64,000 nt of DNA from Paludisphaera borealis (GTDB lineage Bacteria; Planctomycetota; Planctomycetia; Isosphaerales; Isosphaeraceae), in the NCBI RefSeq assembly GCF_001956985.1, contig NZ_CP019082.1, positions 310,001 through 374,000 of the forward strand. Reading direction: 5' to 3'. The position numbers were made by a program, and so were the translations under genes. Within the stretch, counting starts at the first letter, position 1. The number at the start of each line of letters is the position of its first letter. Below, piece by piece: positions 22,014-31,055 of the stretch. Below the pieces are notes generated by a model. The model was not told the DNA's origin. It was given only the letters and a program-made list of their open reading frames with translations, and did not search any database.

Positions 22014-22042
22014 TTGCCAGCGGAGCGAATGCGTCCTAGAAT
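22014..22042 (+). promoter_or_regulatory. Sigma-70-like promoter upstream of module 1
   Basis: TTGCCA (22014-22019), a 17-base spacer and TAGAAT (22037-22042); each hexamer is one base off the consensus. Predicted start of transcription around 22049, which gives a leader of about 285 bases before the lipoprotein ATG. Confidence 0.5.
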
Positions 22043-22088
22043 CCTACTAAGGAATTAGGACATGCCTGCCGACAGGCGATTTGGTCGC

Positions 22089-22135
22089 GGCTCCTCGCCG
22101 ATTCCCGTGTTCGTGCCATTGGAATCGGCGGAGCC
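22089..22135 (+). promoter_or_regulatory. Stem-loop followed by a short T-run in the leader of module 1
   Basis: GGCTCC-TC-GCCGATTCC pairs with GGAATCGGCGGAGCC (15 base pairs with a two-base bulge, 15-base loop) and is followed by GTTTTCGTT. It could be a leader attenuator for the module or a late terminator for the DUF1501 gene 360 bases upstream. Confidence 0.5.
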
Positions 22136-22333
22136 GTTTTCGTTCATCCTTTCAGTGAGGTCGTGCTGCGGAAGCGACTGAGCCCACGGCTCCGCCAAGG
22201 AGGCGTGCCAGTTCGTGTGCGCTCTCTGGTTCGTCGATGAAGCGAGGCGAGGCTCGACGACGCTTCCATCGTCTCGCTTGATCCCCTCGCTGGAGGAGCC
22301 TCTTCCATTCGAGATGAAAGGCGTAGCTCCGTC

Positions 22334-22573
22334 ATGCGCAAATCACGAAGGCTTCTTTCCGTCGTGGGCCTCGTCGGCCTGCCGATCCTCTGTGGAATGC
22401 TGCTGTCCGGTTGCGGTTCGAGCGAGTCGGGCGAGGTTCCGGTCGCCCGCCAGAACTCCCGCGAATCCATGAAGGAATCCATGGATTTTATGGCGCAGCA
22501 GCATGCAAATTCGAAGAAGGGGGCCGCGGGCAAGGCGCGTCGCGGATCGGGATACACCGTTCCGACGAGGTGA
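22334..22573 (+). CDS. Small lipoprotein, module 1
   Basis: 79 aa. A basic N-terminus (MRKSRRLL), a hydrophobic stretch and the lipobox LLSGC make a lipoprotein signal, so the mature protein of about 54 residues is predicted to be lipid-anchored. The mature part is Gly/Ser-rich at first, then has RESMKESMDFMAQQ, a possible short amphipathic helix, and a basic C-terminus (KARRG). The same plan is seen in the proteins at 25244 and 31056, each also followed by a DUF1559 gene. Function unknown. The gap to the DUF1559 gene is 152 bases. Confidence 0.75.
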   Translation: MRKSRRLLSVVGLVGLPILCGMLLSGCGSSESGEVPVARQNSRESMKESMDFMAQQHANSKKGAAGKARRGSGYTVPTR

Positions 22574-22725
22574 CGGTCGGGCCGCGGCCTCACGGCGGCG
22601 GCTGGAAATCCAAGTCTCCCCGCCCGCTCCTTGATGTGATGTCTTGAGCGCGTCGCTCACGCCGCGCCGCTTCCGTCTCGCCGACCGAACGATTGATCCG
22701 TCATTCATTAGCCAAGGACGTCAAC

Positions 22726-23853
22726 ATGCGAATCGCCCCTAGGATCGATCGGGGGTTCACCCTGATCGAGTTGCTCGTCGTCATTGCGATCATCGCCGTC
22801 TTGATCGCGCTCTTGCTGCCCGCCGTCCAATCGGCCCGCGAGGCGGCCCGGCGCGCCCAGTGCATCAACAACCTGAAGCAGATCGGTCTGGGTCTGCACA
22901 ACTACCACTCGGCCAACAACACGTTCCCGCCGGGGGCCGCTGCGTCGTTCAACACCGTGAACAACGGCTGCGTCGCATGGGCCGGCTGGAGCGCCCAGGC
23001 GATGCTCCTGGCCTACATGGAGCAGACGCCGATCTACAACGCGGCGAACTTCATGCTCGACCCCGCCACCGACCCGTACAGCTCCGCGGTCAATGCGACG
23101 GTCCGCAACACGAAGATCGCCTCGTTCCTTTGCCCGTCCGACGGCAACGCGGGCCAGAGCAACTACAACAGCTACTACGGCAGCCGCGGGACGACGATCA
23201 CCGCCGACTCCGGCGTCAGCGGTGGCAGTCCGCCGAATTGCGGCGGAGGTCAGGTCACGACCGGGCTGTTCGGCTACGGCACCGCCTACGGCATCAACAA
23301 CATCACCGACGGCTCATCGAACACGATCGCCTTCGCGGAAGGCATCGTCGGCTCCGGCACCAGCATCGGCGGGCCTTACGTCTCGGGAGTGAATGTGGGC
23401 GGAATCTCCATCACCGGCCCGACCCTGCCGCAGTATCAAGATCCGTATTCCACCATCGCGATGGGTCAGGCTCCTCCCGGACCGCTCATCTCCTCGATCC
23501 TTCAGACCTGCTCGCAGGCCTTCCTGACCGCGACGGCCGGTGCCGGCCTCGCCACCAACAAAGGCCAGGAGTGGGCCTGGGGCGCTGACGCCTTTACGAT
23601 GTTCAGCACCATCGTGCCGCCGAGCTCGACCCAGTACAAATTCGGCCAGTGTCGGTTCGGCTGCGAGTCGTGCCCCGTCGCCTCCGCCGACCACTCGAAC
23701 CTCACGAACGCCAGCAGCAACCACTCCGGCGGCGCCAACGTCCTGTTCGGCGACGGCAGCACCCGCTTCATCAAGGGGTCGATCGCGATGAACATGTGGT
23801 GGGCCCTGGGCACCAAGGCCTCCGGCGAGGTTATCAGCTCCGACGCCTATTGA
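22726..23853 (+). CDS. DUF1559 pseudopilin-like protein, module 1
   Basis: 375 aa from the ATG at 22726. A type IV prepilin-like N-terminus ([18 protein letters not shown]) with a long hydrophobic helix continues into the DUF1559 block [15 protein letters not shown] and [15 protein letters not shown]. The middle is Asn/Gly/Ser-rich and contains several cysteines. Near the C-terminus lies [14 protein letters not shown], the H-x9-DG motif of planctomycete DUF1559 proteins. The family is hugely expanded in Planctomycetota. It is thought to be processed by prepilin peptidase and exported by a type II-like system, but no structure-based role is established. A strong terminator follows at 23919. 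Confidence 0.93.
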   Translation: MRIAPRIDRGFTLIELLVVIAIIAVLIALLLPAVQSAREAARRAQCINNLKQIGLGLHNYHSANNTFPPGAAASFNTVNNGCVAWAGWSAQAMLLAYMEQTPIYNAANFMLDPATDPYSSAVNATVRNTKIASFLCPSDGNAGQSNYNSYYGSRGTTITADSGVSGGSPPNCGGGQVTTGLFGYGTAYGINNITDGSSNTIAFAEGIVGSGTSIGGPYVSGVNVGGISITGPTLPQYQDPYSTIAMGQAPPGPLISSILQTCSQAFLTATAGAGLATNKGQEWAWGADAFTMFSTIVPPSSTQYKFGQCRFGCESCPVASADHSNLTNASSNHSGGANVLFGDGSTRFIKGSIAMNMWWALGTKASGEVISSDAY

Positions 23854-23918
23854 TCGACGCCGAGTCGATCCGACCCATCTCCTCTCCTTGGGTGGATCGG
23901 ATCACGATCTCAAGCTCA

Positions 23919-23966
23919 ACGCCGGCCGTTCGCGATCTCGACAATCGCGGACGGCCGGCGTTTTTT
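23919..23966 (+). terminator. Strong intrinsic terminator after DUF1559 module 1
   Basis: ACGCCGGCCGTTCGCGAT (23919-23936) pairs with 23944-23961 over 18 positions with one G-T wobble and a 7-base loop, followed by TTTTTT. It lies between convergent genes and may also serve the minus-strand gene at 23987. Confidence 0.9.
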
Positions 23967-23986
23967 ATATTCGCTCGGCGAGCCGC

Positions 23987-24775
23987 TCAGGCCCGGATCG
24001 TCGGCGCCGCGCTCCGGCGCGTCCTCGGGAAGCTCAGGCCGATCGCCGCCGCCGCGCCGATCGAGACGAGCATGCGAGCCAGCAATCGGGCCTTCCATGC
24101 CGTGGCCAGCGGCTGATCGGTCTTGGCCAGCGGGTAGAGGATTCCACCGACGGCCTCGAACACCCCCGTCCCCAGCGCCGCGCCGATGAACCCAAGCACG
24201 AAGTAATGGAGCATCCGTCGAGGCTTTCCCAGGGCGTAAGCGAAGGCGAGTCCCGCCGCGCCGCCGAGCAGGCCCCAGACCACGATGTGCAGACCCAGGC
24301 CGATGACGATCGGATCGACTTCAAGCTGATCGATAGCGCGAAAGAAGACGGGGAACGTCGCCAGCGGCAGCACCGCCCCCAGCGCTCCTCCGAGGATCAG
24401 CCCCAGGACGCCGCCGATCCCCGCGCCCAGGGCCGACTTCCGCACCAAGCCGCCGGCCAGCCCGAGGTACAGGCCGAGCATGGCCCCCAGCTCGGCGTAG
24501 GCCAGGACCGAGTTCTTGATCGTCGCCACTTCCTGGGTCGCCGCCGAGGGGAGCATCGAGATGCTCCCCATCAAGTTCGTGGGGACGAGCTTGGCCTTGT
24601 AGGCGTCGTAACTCATCTCGCCCAGGCCGAAGGCGAGCAGCCCTGCGGCGAGACCGGCCAGAAGGCAGGTCGTCAAGGGATGAAACAACACGGGAGACGC
24701 GGCGTCGACCCCCGCCCCTCGATTCGCCGCCACGTGCTGAATCGATTCCGGCTCGCGTCCGTCCAAATCGGCCAC
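23987..24775 (-). CDS. Multi-pass membrane protein of unknown function
   Basis: 262 aa from a GTG start at 24775, chosen because GAGGAGGAGACGAG lies directly upstream; an ATG further up would add 21 arginine-rich residues. After a hydrophilic N-terminus there are about seven glycine- and alanine-rich membrane segments (TTCLLAGLAAGLLAFGLG, LGLYLGLAGGLV, LGLILGGALGAVLPL, GLLGGAAGLAFAYAL, FVLGFIGAALGTG and a C-terminal one). The conserved-looking segment FGLGEMSYDAYKAKLVP follows the first helix. I do not recognise the family. It sits between lipoprotein-DUF1559 modules 1 and 2 and is divergent from module 2. Confidence 0.75.
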   Translation of the reverse strand: MADLDGREPESIQHVAANRGAGVDAASPVLFHPLTTCLLAGLAAGLLAFGLGEMSYDAYKAKLVPTNLMGSISMLPSAATQEVATIKNSVLAYAELGAMLGLYLGLAGGLVRKSALGAGIGGVLGLILGGALGAVLPLATFPVFFRAIDQLEVDPIVIGLGLHIVVWGLLGGAAGLAFAYALGKPRRMLHYFVLGFIGAALGTGVFEAVGGILYPLAKTDQPLATAWKARLLARMLVSIGAAAAIGLSFPRTRRSAAPTIRA

Positions 24776-24887
24776 CTCGTCTCCTCCTCGCCGGCGCGTT
24801 TGCCGGCTTCGACCTCGCAACGAACTTGCAACGACCAATTTACCACCATAACGTCAAAGTCCGGGTTGACAAGCCTCGACCAGCCTC

Positions 24888-24915
24888 TTGTATCTAAATG
24901 ATGGAGGCATATAAT
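24888..24915 (+). promoter_or_regulatory. Possible promoter for lipoprotein-DUF1559 module 2
   Basis: A perfect TATAAT at 24910-24915 with TTGTAT 16 bases upstream (24888-24893). A TTGACA is also present at 24866-24871 but pairs only with TATCTA at a 19-base spacing. The -35 part is weak. Confidence 0.35.
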
Positions 24916-25111
24916 CTCCGCTCATGCGAGATTCAAAAACCGTGCGCCGCGAGCGGTGAACTGCCGTCGCCGAGCGATCGAAAACCCCGACTCACCGGCG
25001 GTGAGATATTTCGACGGGCTCGAACACACCCCTTGGCGTCGGGCGCGGTTTTTGCCATACTCACGATCGTCACTATCTGGATTTCGTGCGTTTTAATTCT
25101 TTAAGACATCG

Positions 25112-25139
25112 ATCAAGGGCCGCTGCAACGGCCCTTGAT
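25112..25139 (+). promoter_or_regulatory. Perfect leader stem-loop upstream of module 2
   Basis: ATCAAGGGCC pairs perfectly with GGCCCTTGAT around an 8-base loop. It ends 105 bases before the lipoprotein start. The preceding gene is divergent, so this is not a terminator for an upstream plus-strand gene in the window; a leader or attenuator role is more likely. Confidence 0.5.
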
Positions 25140-25243
25140 GGGGCGATTTCGTCTTTTCGCCGCCCCACATTCCTTGGTGGTCCCAGGTCCGTTCGAATTT
25201 TATTGATTCTCATCTCCGTTTTCACGTGCACAAGGACTTTTGC

Positions 25244-25471
25244 ATGCTGCGATTCATTGGCCGCTCGTCTCGGATGTTCAGTGGCCTCGGCCTCGGCGTG
25301 TTCGCGATGGGTCTCTTGCTCGGCGCGGCCAGCCTGACGGTGACCGGCTGCGGCGGCGGGCCTTCCGAGGGCGACAAGATCGAGAAGGTCGACTTCGCTA
25401 AGAAGGGCGAAGACTCGATGAAGGGGTACATGTCTCAGAAGGCTGAGAAGAAGGCCGAAAAGAAGAAGTAA
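25244..25471 (+). CDS. Small lipoprotein, module 2
   Basis: 75 aa from the ATG at 25244, chosen because AAGGA sits seven bases upstream; the frame extends 18 bases further. A basic start (MLRFIGRSSR) is followed by a hydrophobic stretch and a lipobox TVTGC. The mature part is about 40 residues: Gly-rich, then DSMKGYMSQKAEKKAEKKK, a strongly basic end. It parallels the module 1 lipoprotein, including the SMK sequence before the basic tail. Function unknown. A terminator-like structure separates it from the DUF1559 gene 200 bases downstream. Confidence 0.75.
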   Translation: MLRFIGRSSRMFSGLGLGVFAMGLLLGAASLTVTGCGGGPSEGDKIEKVDFAKKGEDSMKGYMSQKAEKKAEKKK

Positions 25472-25535
25472 GCCGCGGCGGTTCGAGGCCGACGCGATCA
25501 CGTTTCACCATCCGTCGCGGGACCCTGGGGATTCC

Positions 25536-25584
25536 GGCGGTCGCGCGGATTTTGACACGGACGGCTCGTGTGCGCCGCCTTTTT
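25536..25584 (+). terminator. Terminator-like structure between lipoprotein 2 and its DUF1559 gene
   Basis: GGCGGTCGC pairs with GCGCCGCC (one bulged base) enclosing an inner ACACG/CGTGT hairpin, followed directly by TTTTT (25580-25584). It could end most transcripts after the lipoprotein gene and allow partial readthrough into the DUF1559 gene. Confidence 0.5.
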
Positions 25585-25671
25585 ATTCGCCATTGAAATC
25601 ATCCGTTTTCCGGATGGGTCCCGAAGCTTTTCATCATTCTCATCGTCCCTTGTTTCGAGAGGAGATCGTCC

Positions 25672-26742
25672 ATGCGACCCCGTACTCGCGGCTTCACGCT
25701 GATCGAGCTCTTGGTGGTGATCGCGATCATCGCGGTCCTCATCGCCTTGCTCTTGCCCGCCGTTCAATCCGCTCGTGAAGCGGCCCGACGCGCGCAGTGC
25801 ATCAACAACCTGAAGCAGATCGGCCTGGGCCTGCACAACTACCACTCCACCCACGGCAGCTTCCCGATGGGCGTGGCGGCCAGCACGAGCACCTGGAACG
25901 CCAGCAACGGCTGCGACAAAACGGTCACATGGAACGGCTGGAGCGCCCAGGCGCTCATGCTCCCCTACCTAGAGCAGTCGAACATCTACAACGCGATCAA
26001 CTTCATGTTCGATCCGTTGGTCTGCAACAGCCAGAACTTCCAGAACACGGCGTTTCTGAGCATCATCCCCGGCTTCCTCTGCCCGTCCGATGGCAACGCG
26101 GGACCGAAGACCGGCTTCATCATCAGCTACTGCGCCAGCGTTGGCACGACCATCGGCAACGTCCAGAACTTCCCCGGCACCTCGACGGGGGCGTTCGGCT
26201 ACCAGACGACCTACGGCATCGAGAGCATGACCGACGGGTCGTCGAACACGATCGCTTTCGGTGAATCGCTGGTCGGCGGCGGTGACAACTCGCGGTTCAA
26301 CTACCGCGGCAACGGCGTCGCCGCGGCTGATAATGCCTACCCGTGGGTACAGGACGCCTCGGCAAACGTGCCGCAGACCATGACCGCCCTACAGAACTGC
26401 ACCGCCGCCTGGCTCACGGCCAAGCCGAACGCCGGCCTCGGCACCAATCGCGGCTGGCACTGGGGATGGGGAGCGGAGGCCATGTCGATCATCAACACGA
26501 TCGTCCCTCCCAGCTCGACCACCTACACGTGGAACGCCTGCCGCAACGGCTGCTCCAGTTGCGGTACCTACTGCATGGACCACGCGGCGATCTCCAACGT
26601 GACCAGCAACCACCCCGGCGGCGCCAACCTCTTGTTCGGCGACGGCAGCGTCAAGTTCATCAAGAACTCGATCGCCATCCAAACGTGGTGGGCGCTCGGC
26701 ACCCGTGAGAACGGCGAAGTCATCAGCGCCGACTCCTATTGA
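25672..26742 (+). CDS. DUF1559 pseudopilin-like protein, module 2
   Basis: 356 aa. The ATG at 25672 is preceded by GAGAGGAGATCGTCC. The N-terminus [20 protein letters not shown] is a type III (prepilin) signal followed by [15 protein letters not shown] and [15 protein letters not shown], nearly identical to module 1 over the first 60 residues. The rest diverges but keeps the [11 protein letters not shown] block and the H-x9-DG motif [15 protein letters not shown] cysteine-rich loop ([12 protein letters not shown]) lies before the motif. It is probably exported and assembled at the cell surface, by analogy with pseudopilins. It ends in a strong terminator at 26788. Confidence 0.93.
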   Translation: MRPRTRGFTLIELLVVIAIIAVLIALLLPAVQSAREAARRAQCINNLKQIGLGLHNYHSTHGSFPMGVAASTSTWNASNGCDKTVTWNGWSAQALMLPYLEQSNIYNAINFMFDPLVCNSQNFQNTAFLSIIPGFLCPSDGNAGPKTGFIISYCASVGTTIGNVQNFPGTSTGAFGYQTTYGIESMTDGSSNTIAFGESLVGGGDNSRFNYRGNGVAAADNAYPWVQDASANVPQTMTALQNCTAAWLTAKPNAGLGTNRGWHWGWGAEAMSIINTIVPPSSTTYTWNACRNGCSSCGTYCMDHAAISNVTSNHPGGANLLFGDGSVKFIKNSIAIQTWWALGTRENGEVISADSY

Positions 26743-26787
26743 TCGAAGTGGATCGGCACGGACCGCGCTCGATTCCGCGAGCAACCT

Positions 26788-26826
26788 GGCAACTCTCCCT
26801 CGATTTCGGGGGAGAGTTGCCTTTTT
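26788..26826 (+). terminator. Intrinsic terminator after DUF1559 module 2
   Basis: GGCAACTCTCCC pairs with GGGAGAGTTGCC around a short loop and is followed by TTTTT. It lies 45 bases after the DUF1559 stop and just upstream of the FG-GAP gene, so the two are separate transcription units. Confidence 0.9.
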
Positions 26827-26871
26827 GGTTTCCTTCCCTTCTCGTTTTCCTCAACCGTTGAGACGTCGTCC

Positions 26872-29849
26872 ATGTCACGTCGCCTGATCGTCGTCTGGCT
26901 CTGCCTCGGCGCGCTCGGCGCGGCGGTCTTCTGGGTCGCCGGCGCGTGGTGGTTCCGCACCGCGATCGCCGCCGCCACCGAAGACCTGGCGGCCGGCCGC
27001 GCAGCCCAGGCCACGAAGCGTTTGAACCGACTGGCCGGGCTCGGGCCGCTCGTCGGCTTCTGGTCGAGCGGCGGCCGCGTCGAGGTCGACTACTGGCTTG
27101 GCGTCTGCCAGGAGGCCGAAGGCAAGGTGGACGAGGCGCTCCAGACCTGGCGGCGGATTCCGGACGGCTCGGCCCGCGGCGCGAACGCCGCCCTGCGGCT
27201 CGCCCGGCTCGCGCTCGACCACGGCCGGTTCGCCGTGGCCGAAGAGACCCTGGAACGGGTCGCCTTCACGCCCGGCAGCCCGGCGTTCGACATGCACGAA
27301 GTCATGTTGCAACAAGTGTACATGTTCGAGGGGCGCGATGAGAGCCTGCGGCGGCGGAAGTACGTCGAGCTGGGCTCCGCCCGCGACGCCGCCGAGGTCC
27401 TCCGCCGCAACTGGCTGATCGACGAGTCGAAGGCGTTCCCGGTCGACGCCATGAAGACGAAGCTCGAAAAGGCCGGCGAAGAGGCGCCCGACGACGACCG
27501 CGTGTGGCTGGGCAAGGCGAATCTGGCCCTCCGCATGGCCCGGCCCGACGAGGCCGACCGCTGGATCACGCGGTGTCTGGCCCGCCGCCCCGACGATCCG
27601 GCCGTCTGGCAGGCCCGGCTCGACTGGGCGGTCGCCGTCAACCGTGAGCCCGAGGCCCTGGAGGCGATGGGGCGGATTCCGGCCGACCGCCTGAGCGCGG
27701 TGCAGCTTGAACGGCTGCGGATCTGGCTGGCCGTCCGCCGCGGCGACGCCCAGGCCGAGCAGGCGGCGACCGACCGCGTGTTCGCGATCGAGCCCGGCGC
27801 GCCCGGGATTCTCGGCCGGCTCGCCGAGTTGACCGCCCGCGCCGGGCAGACCGAGCGCACCGCCGAACTCCGCCGCCGCAAGGCCGCGATTGACCAGGCC
27901 ACCGACGTCTACCGCGAACGCATCGGCGTGGTCGTCCCGACCGACCGGTTCGCCGAGCTGGCCGAGGCGGCCGAGACCCTGGGCCGCTGGTTCGAGGCCA
28001 AGGGCTGGTGGACGTTGGCGATCGCCGAGTCGTCGGGCTCGCTCAAGGCGCGCGAGGCCGCCGCCCGCGCCGCCGCCAGGCAGGCGGATTCGGTCTTGAA
28101 ACAGGTCAAGGGGAAGACCGTCGCCGACCTCGTGCTCGGCGCTTCCGAAGCCCTGGCGACGACGACCGTCCGCCCCGGCGCGCGCCCCGTCGAAAGCTCC
28201 GCCGGGGTCGTCCCCACGTTCCGCGACGACGCGAAGGCCGTCGGCCTGAACGCGGTCTACAACAACGACCCCTCCGTCCTCTGCCGGTTGCCGGAAACGA
28301 TGGGGGGGGGCGTCGGCCTGATCGACTACGACGGCGACGGCTGGCTCGACGTCTACGCCGTGGACGGCGGTTCGTTCCCCAAGGACAACGAACCCGTCGC
28401 CTCGCCCCAGCGCGACCGGCTGTTCCGCAACAAGGGGGACGGCACGTTCGAGGACGTGACGGCGAAATCGGGCCTGGCGGCCTTTCTCGGCGGCTACGGC
28501 CACGGCGTGACCGTCGGCGATTACGACGGCGACGGCCGGCCCGACCTGTTCGTCACGCGGTGGCGGAGCTACGCCCTCTATCGCAATAAAGGCGACGGTA
28601 CGTTCGAGGACGCCACGCACAAAGCCGGCCTTGAGGGCGACCGCGACTGGCCGACCTCGGCGGCCTTCGCCGATCTCGACAACGACGGCGACCTCGACCT
28701 TTACGTCTGCCACTACAGCGCGTGGGACCCCGTGACTTCACCGCCGTGCCCCAACGCCGCCAAGCCCGGCGCGTATCTTTACTGCGGCCCCCGGATGTTC
28801 GACTCCAAGCCCGACCACCTGTTTCGCAACGACGGCGGCCGGTTCGTCGACGTCTCCGATCAGGCGGGGATCACCTCGGCCGACCGCGAAGGCCGTGGCC
28901 TGGGAGTCGTCGCGGCCGACCTCGACGGCGACGGCCGGCTCGACCTCTTCGTCGCCAACGACATGACCGCCAACTTCCTCTTCCACAACGAGGGGGACTG
29001 GAAATTTCGCGAGATCGGCATGGAATCGGGCGTGGCCACGAACGCGGGGGGGGGCTACCTCGCCGGCATGGGCGTCGCCTGCGGCGACCTCGACGGCGAC
29101 GGCCGGCTCGACCTGGCCGTCACCAACTTCTACGGCGAGTCGACGACGTTCTACCAGAACCTCGGCGGCGGCCAGTTCGTCGACCGGTCGGCGGCCGTCG
29201 GCCTGTCGGCCCCCACGCGCTACGTGCTCGGCTTCGGCCTGTCGTTCCTGGACGTCGACAACGACGGCCTCCTCGACGTGGTGCAGACCAACGGCCACGT
29301 CAGCGACCTGAGCCCGCACGTCCCTTACGCCATGCCCTCGATGCTGCTTCGGGGCGAGGGGGGGGGCGGCTGCGCGACGTCTCGGCCCTGGCCGGCGCGC
29401 CCTGGGCGGTTCCGCGCCTGGGCCGGGGGCTTGCGGTCGGCGATCTTGACAACGACGGCAAGGTCGACGTCCTGATCGTCTCGGACGGCGCCCCGCTGGT
29501 CTACCTCCACAACCAGGGCCCCGCCGGCTCGCACCTGACCCTCCAGCTTGAGGGGGCCGGTCCCCATTCCAACCGCGACGCGGTCGGGGCGCAGGTGGCG
29601 GTCGTCGTGGACGGGCGGCGGCGGATCGTCCCGCGCCTGGGGGGGGGCAGTTTCCTTTCCGCCAGCGACGGTCGGCTCCACTTCGGTCTCGGCGCCGCGA
29701 CCCGCGTCGAGTCGGTCGAAGTCCGCTGGCCCTCGGGCCGGGTCGATCGCCACGACGACCTGGCGGCCGACCGGGCCTATCGAATCCGCGAGGGGGACCC
29801 TCTGCCCCAGCCGCTTCCCGGCTGGACGCGACGCACGGCCGCGCGCTAA
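26872..29849 (+). CDS. TPR/FG-GAP repeat/ASPIC-UnbV (CRTAC1-like) protein, frameshifted in a G-run
   Basis: About 990 aa in two frames. The first frame (26872 to about 29360) encodes an N-terminal membrane segment (VVWLCLGALGAAVFWVAGAWW), a TPR-rich helical region to about residue 430, and FG-GAP/VCBS-type calcium-binding repeats (DYDGDGWLDVYAVD, DLDNDGDLDLYVCH, DLDGDGRLDLFVAN). At the 9-G run 29358-29366 the continuation shifts frame: the sequence from RLRDVSALAGAPWAV, DLDNDGKVDVLIVSDG and the UnbV/ASPIC domain (VEVRWPSGRVD) is read only in another frame to 29849. One extra G or two fewer would restore a single protein. This is either a real mutation, a phase-variable tract or a sequence error. 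Three other 9-G runs in the gene are in frame. Confidence 0.85.
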
Positions 29850-29918
29850 GCTGAGGCGATCGACTCGCGACCGAATCTAGACGCCGTCCACGAGAAACGT
29901 CCAACTTTCAGAACAGAT

Positions 29919-30013
29919 TCACCACGGAGGACGCGGAGAGGAAGTGGAGTGAAAGAGAGGGATTTTCATCTCGGGATTTTCTTCTCCGTGTCCTCCGCGT
30001 CCTCCGTGGTGAG
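29919..30013. repeat. Inverted repeat of the CACCACGGAGGACGCGG type
   Basis: Left arm TCACCACGGAGGACGCGGAG starting at 29919 is complementary to the right arm that ends CCTCCGTGGTGAG at 30013. The right arm also has an internal tandem of TCCTCCG units. A 43-base A/T-richer centre separates the arms. Short-ORF translations of it (SVSSASSVV) recur on both strands. I regard this as a dispersed intergenic repeat common to many bacteria; it sits between two plus-strand genes. Confidence 0.75.
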
Positions 30014-30119
30014 TCCTCCCGATCTCCAAGTACAGCGACGGAGTTGGAAGCGATTCTTGGACGGCCCCTTGTGCGTGAAACCGAGTTCACAAGAAACACC
30101 TGAGAAACGGAGTCTCCGG

Positions 30120-30662
30120 ATGAAAGCCCTCATTGGACGTCGCGCCGCGACCCTGCTCGCCTCGACCCTGGCCCTGATTCTGGCCCTCGCGGCCGGAGGC
30201 GCTTTCGGCATGATCCCGCAGGAGCCGGGCGCCGTGGAGCGCGCCGGCGAGAAGCTCGACGAGGCGGGCCGGCAGATCAAGCAGAGTCTCGAACGCGGGT
30301 TCGGAACGGCCCGCGACGCCGTCCGCGAACAGTTCTCCCGCACCCGCGACCGCGTCAACGACATGAACGTCGAGGCCCGCGTCTACGGCCGGTTGCACTG
30401 GGACAAGCTGCTCACCACCAGCGTGCTCGAACTGACCGTCGAGGCCCGGGGCATCGTCACCCTCCGCGGCTCGGTCCCCACCGCCAAGGCCAAGAAGCGC
30501 GCCGTCGAACTCGCCATCGACACCGTCGGCGTCACCCGCGTCATCGACCAGCTCGCCGTCCAGACGCCGACGTCCGAGACCACCACCTCGCCCGGAACCA
30601 CCACCACCACCACCACCACGGTCAAGCCGGCCCCGGCGCCGGCCCCCGCGCCGGAAGATTGA
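30120..30662 (+). CDS. Exported BON-domain protein
   Basis: 180 aa from the ATG at 30120; an upstream in-frame extension runs through the inverted repeat and is not coding. A signal peptide (residues 1-29) is followed by a helical segment (RAGEKLDEAGRQIKQSLERG). One BON domain lies at about residues 80-145 (VYGRLHWDKLLTTSVLELTV, GIVTLRGSVPTAKAKKRAVE, VIDQLAV). A Thr-rich and Pro/Ala-rich tail ends APAPAPAPED. BON domains are found in periplasmic proteins that protect against osmotic shock or bind membranes, such as OsmY. The tail may be a flexible spacer. No operon partner. Confidence 0.87.
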   Translation: MKALIGRRAATLLASTLALILALAAGGAFGMIPQEPGAVERAGEKLDEAGRQIKQSLERGFGTARDAVREQFSRTRDRVNDMNVEARVYGRLHWDKLLTTSVLELTVEARGIVTLRGSVPTAKAKKRAVELAIDTVGVTRVIDQLAVQTPTSETTTSPGTTTTTTTTVKPAPAPAPAPED

Positions 30663-31055
30663 CCGCCGGTAAACGCGTGAGCAAGAGAACAGATCTGCAT
30701 GTCTTAATTCGAGAGAGGGCGTCGTCCGCGATCCGGCCGGCGCCCTTTCTCGTTGATTGGCGGGGATTCTTCGACGTTATCGAATGTGTCGCGTGCAGGC
30801 CGAAACCTTCCGTGGGCCTGAATCGAGCGTTCCATCACGTCAAACCGCGAGCTCGTCGATTCCGCTTGCGCTGGAAGACGAAGAGATTTCCACTTGTCAC
30901 ATCTTGCAAGTGTTACGATTCTCTGTATCGTAATATCCATCGCGGCCACGATCGGGCTCTGGCATGGGCTCCGGTCGGCTCGGCCGTCGATTGGAGAATT
31001 CGGGGCCGCCGAAGCGCGGCCTCTCCCCGGCTATTCGCGTGAAGCAAGAGCGCTT
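30663..31055. other. Gene-free region upstream of lipoprotein-DUF1559 module 3
   Basis: 393 bases. A 12-bp stem-loop lies at 30710-30752. A weak promoter-like pair (TTGCAA at 30904-30909, TATCGT at 30926-30931, 16-base spacing) lies about 120 bases before the lipoprotein gene. Open frames through it lack start signals and known motifs. Confidence 0.5.
30710..30752 (+). terminator. Stem-loop after the BON gene
   Basis: CGAGAGAGGGCG pairs with CGCCCTTTCTCG (one G-T wobble) around a 19-base loop. It lies about 50 bases after the BON stop; the T-run is weak (TTGATT), so it may be a terminator or a leader hairpin like those before modules 1 and 2. Confidence 0.45.

Larger units (their letters stand above)
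21729..22333. other. Gene-free region with promoter and leader hairpin for lipoprotein-DUF1559 module 1
   Basis: 605 bases without a convincing gene. Its second half contains a sigma-70-like promoter (22014-22042) and a GC-rich stem-loop (22089-22135). A short open frame at 21769-22050 has no ribosome binding site and a composition unlike the neighbours. Confidence 0.6.
24776..25243. other. Gene-free divergent region upstream of lipoprotein-DUF1559 module 2
   Basis: 468 bases, clearly less GC-rich than its neighbours. It holds a possible promoter (24888-24915) and a perfect 10-bp stem-loop (25112-25139) and is the divergent promoter region of the membrane protein and module 2. A 68-codon open frame at 24898 overlaps the -10 element of the putative promoter and is not considered real. 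Confidence 0.55.

Noticed and set aside
21769-22050. 93-codon ORF before module 1
   Set aside because: No ribosome binding site, low hydrophobic content, and it overlaps the predicted promoter.
24898-25104. 68-codon ORF with a C-terminal hydrophobic stretch
   Set aside because: It overlaps the putative promoter, has no ribosome binding site at a proper distance and no recognised family; kept only as part of the gene-free region.
26875-28713. Minus-strand open frame opposite the TPR/FG-GAP gene
   Set aside because: Shadow of a clearly coding plus strand with FG-GAP repeats.
30659-31042. 127-codon ORF between the BON gene and module 3
   Set aside because: Spans the stem-loop and shows no coding signature; overlaps the region where the lipoprotein promoter is expected.
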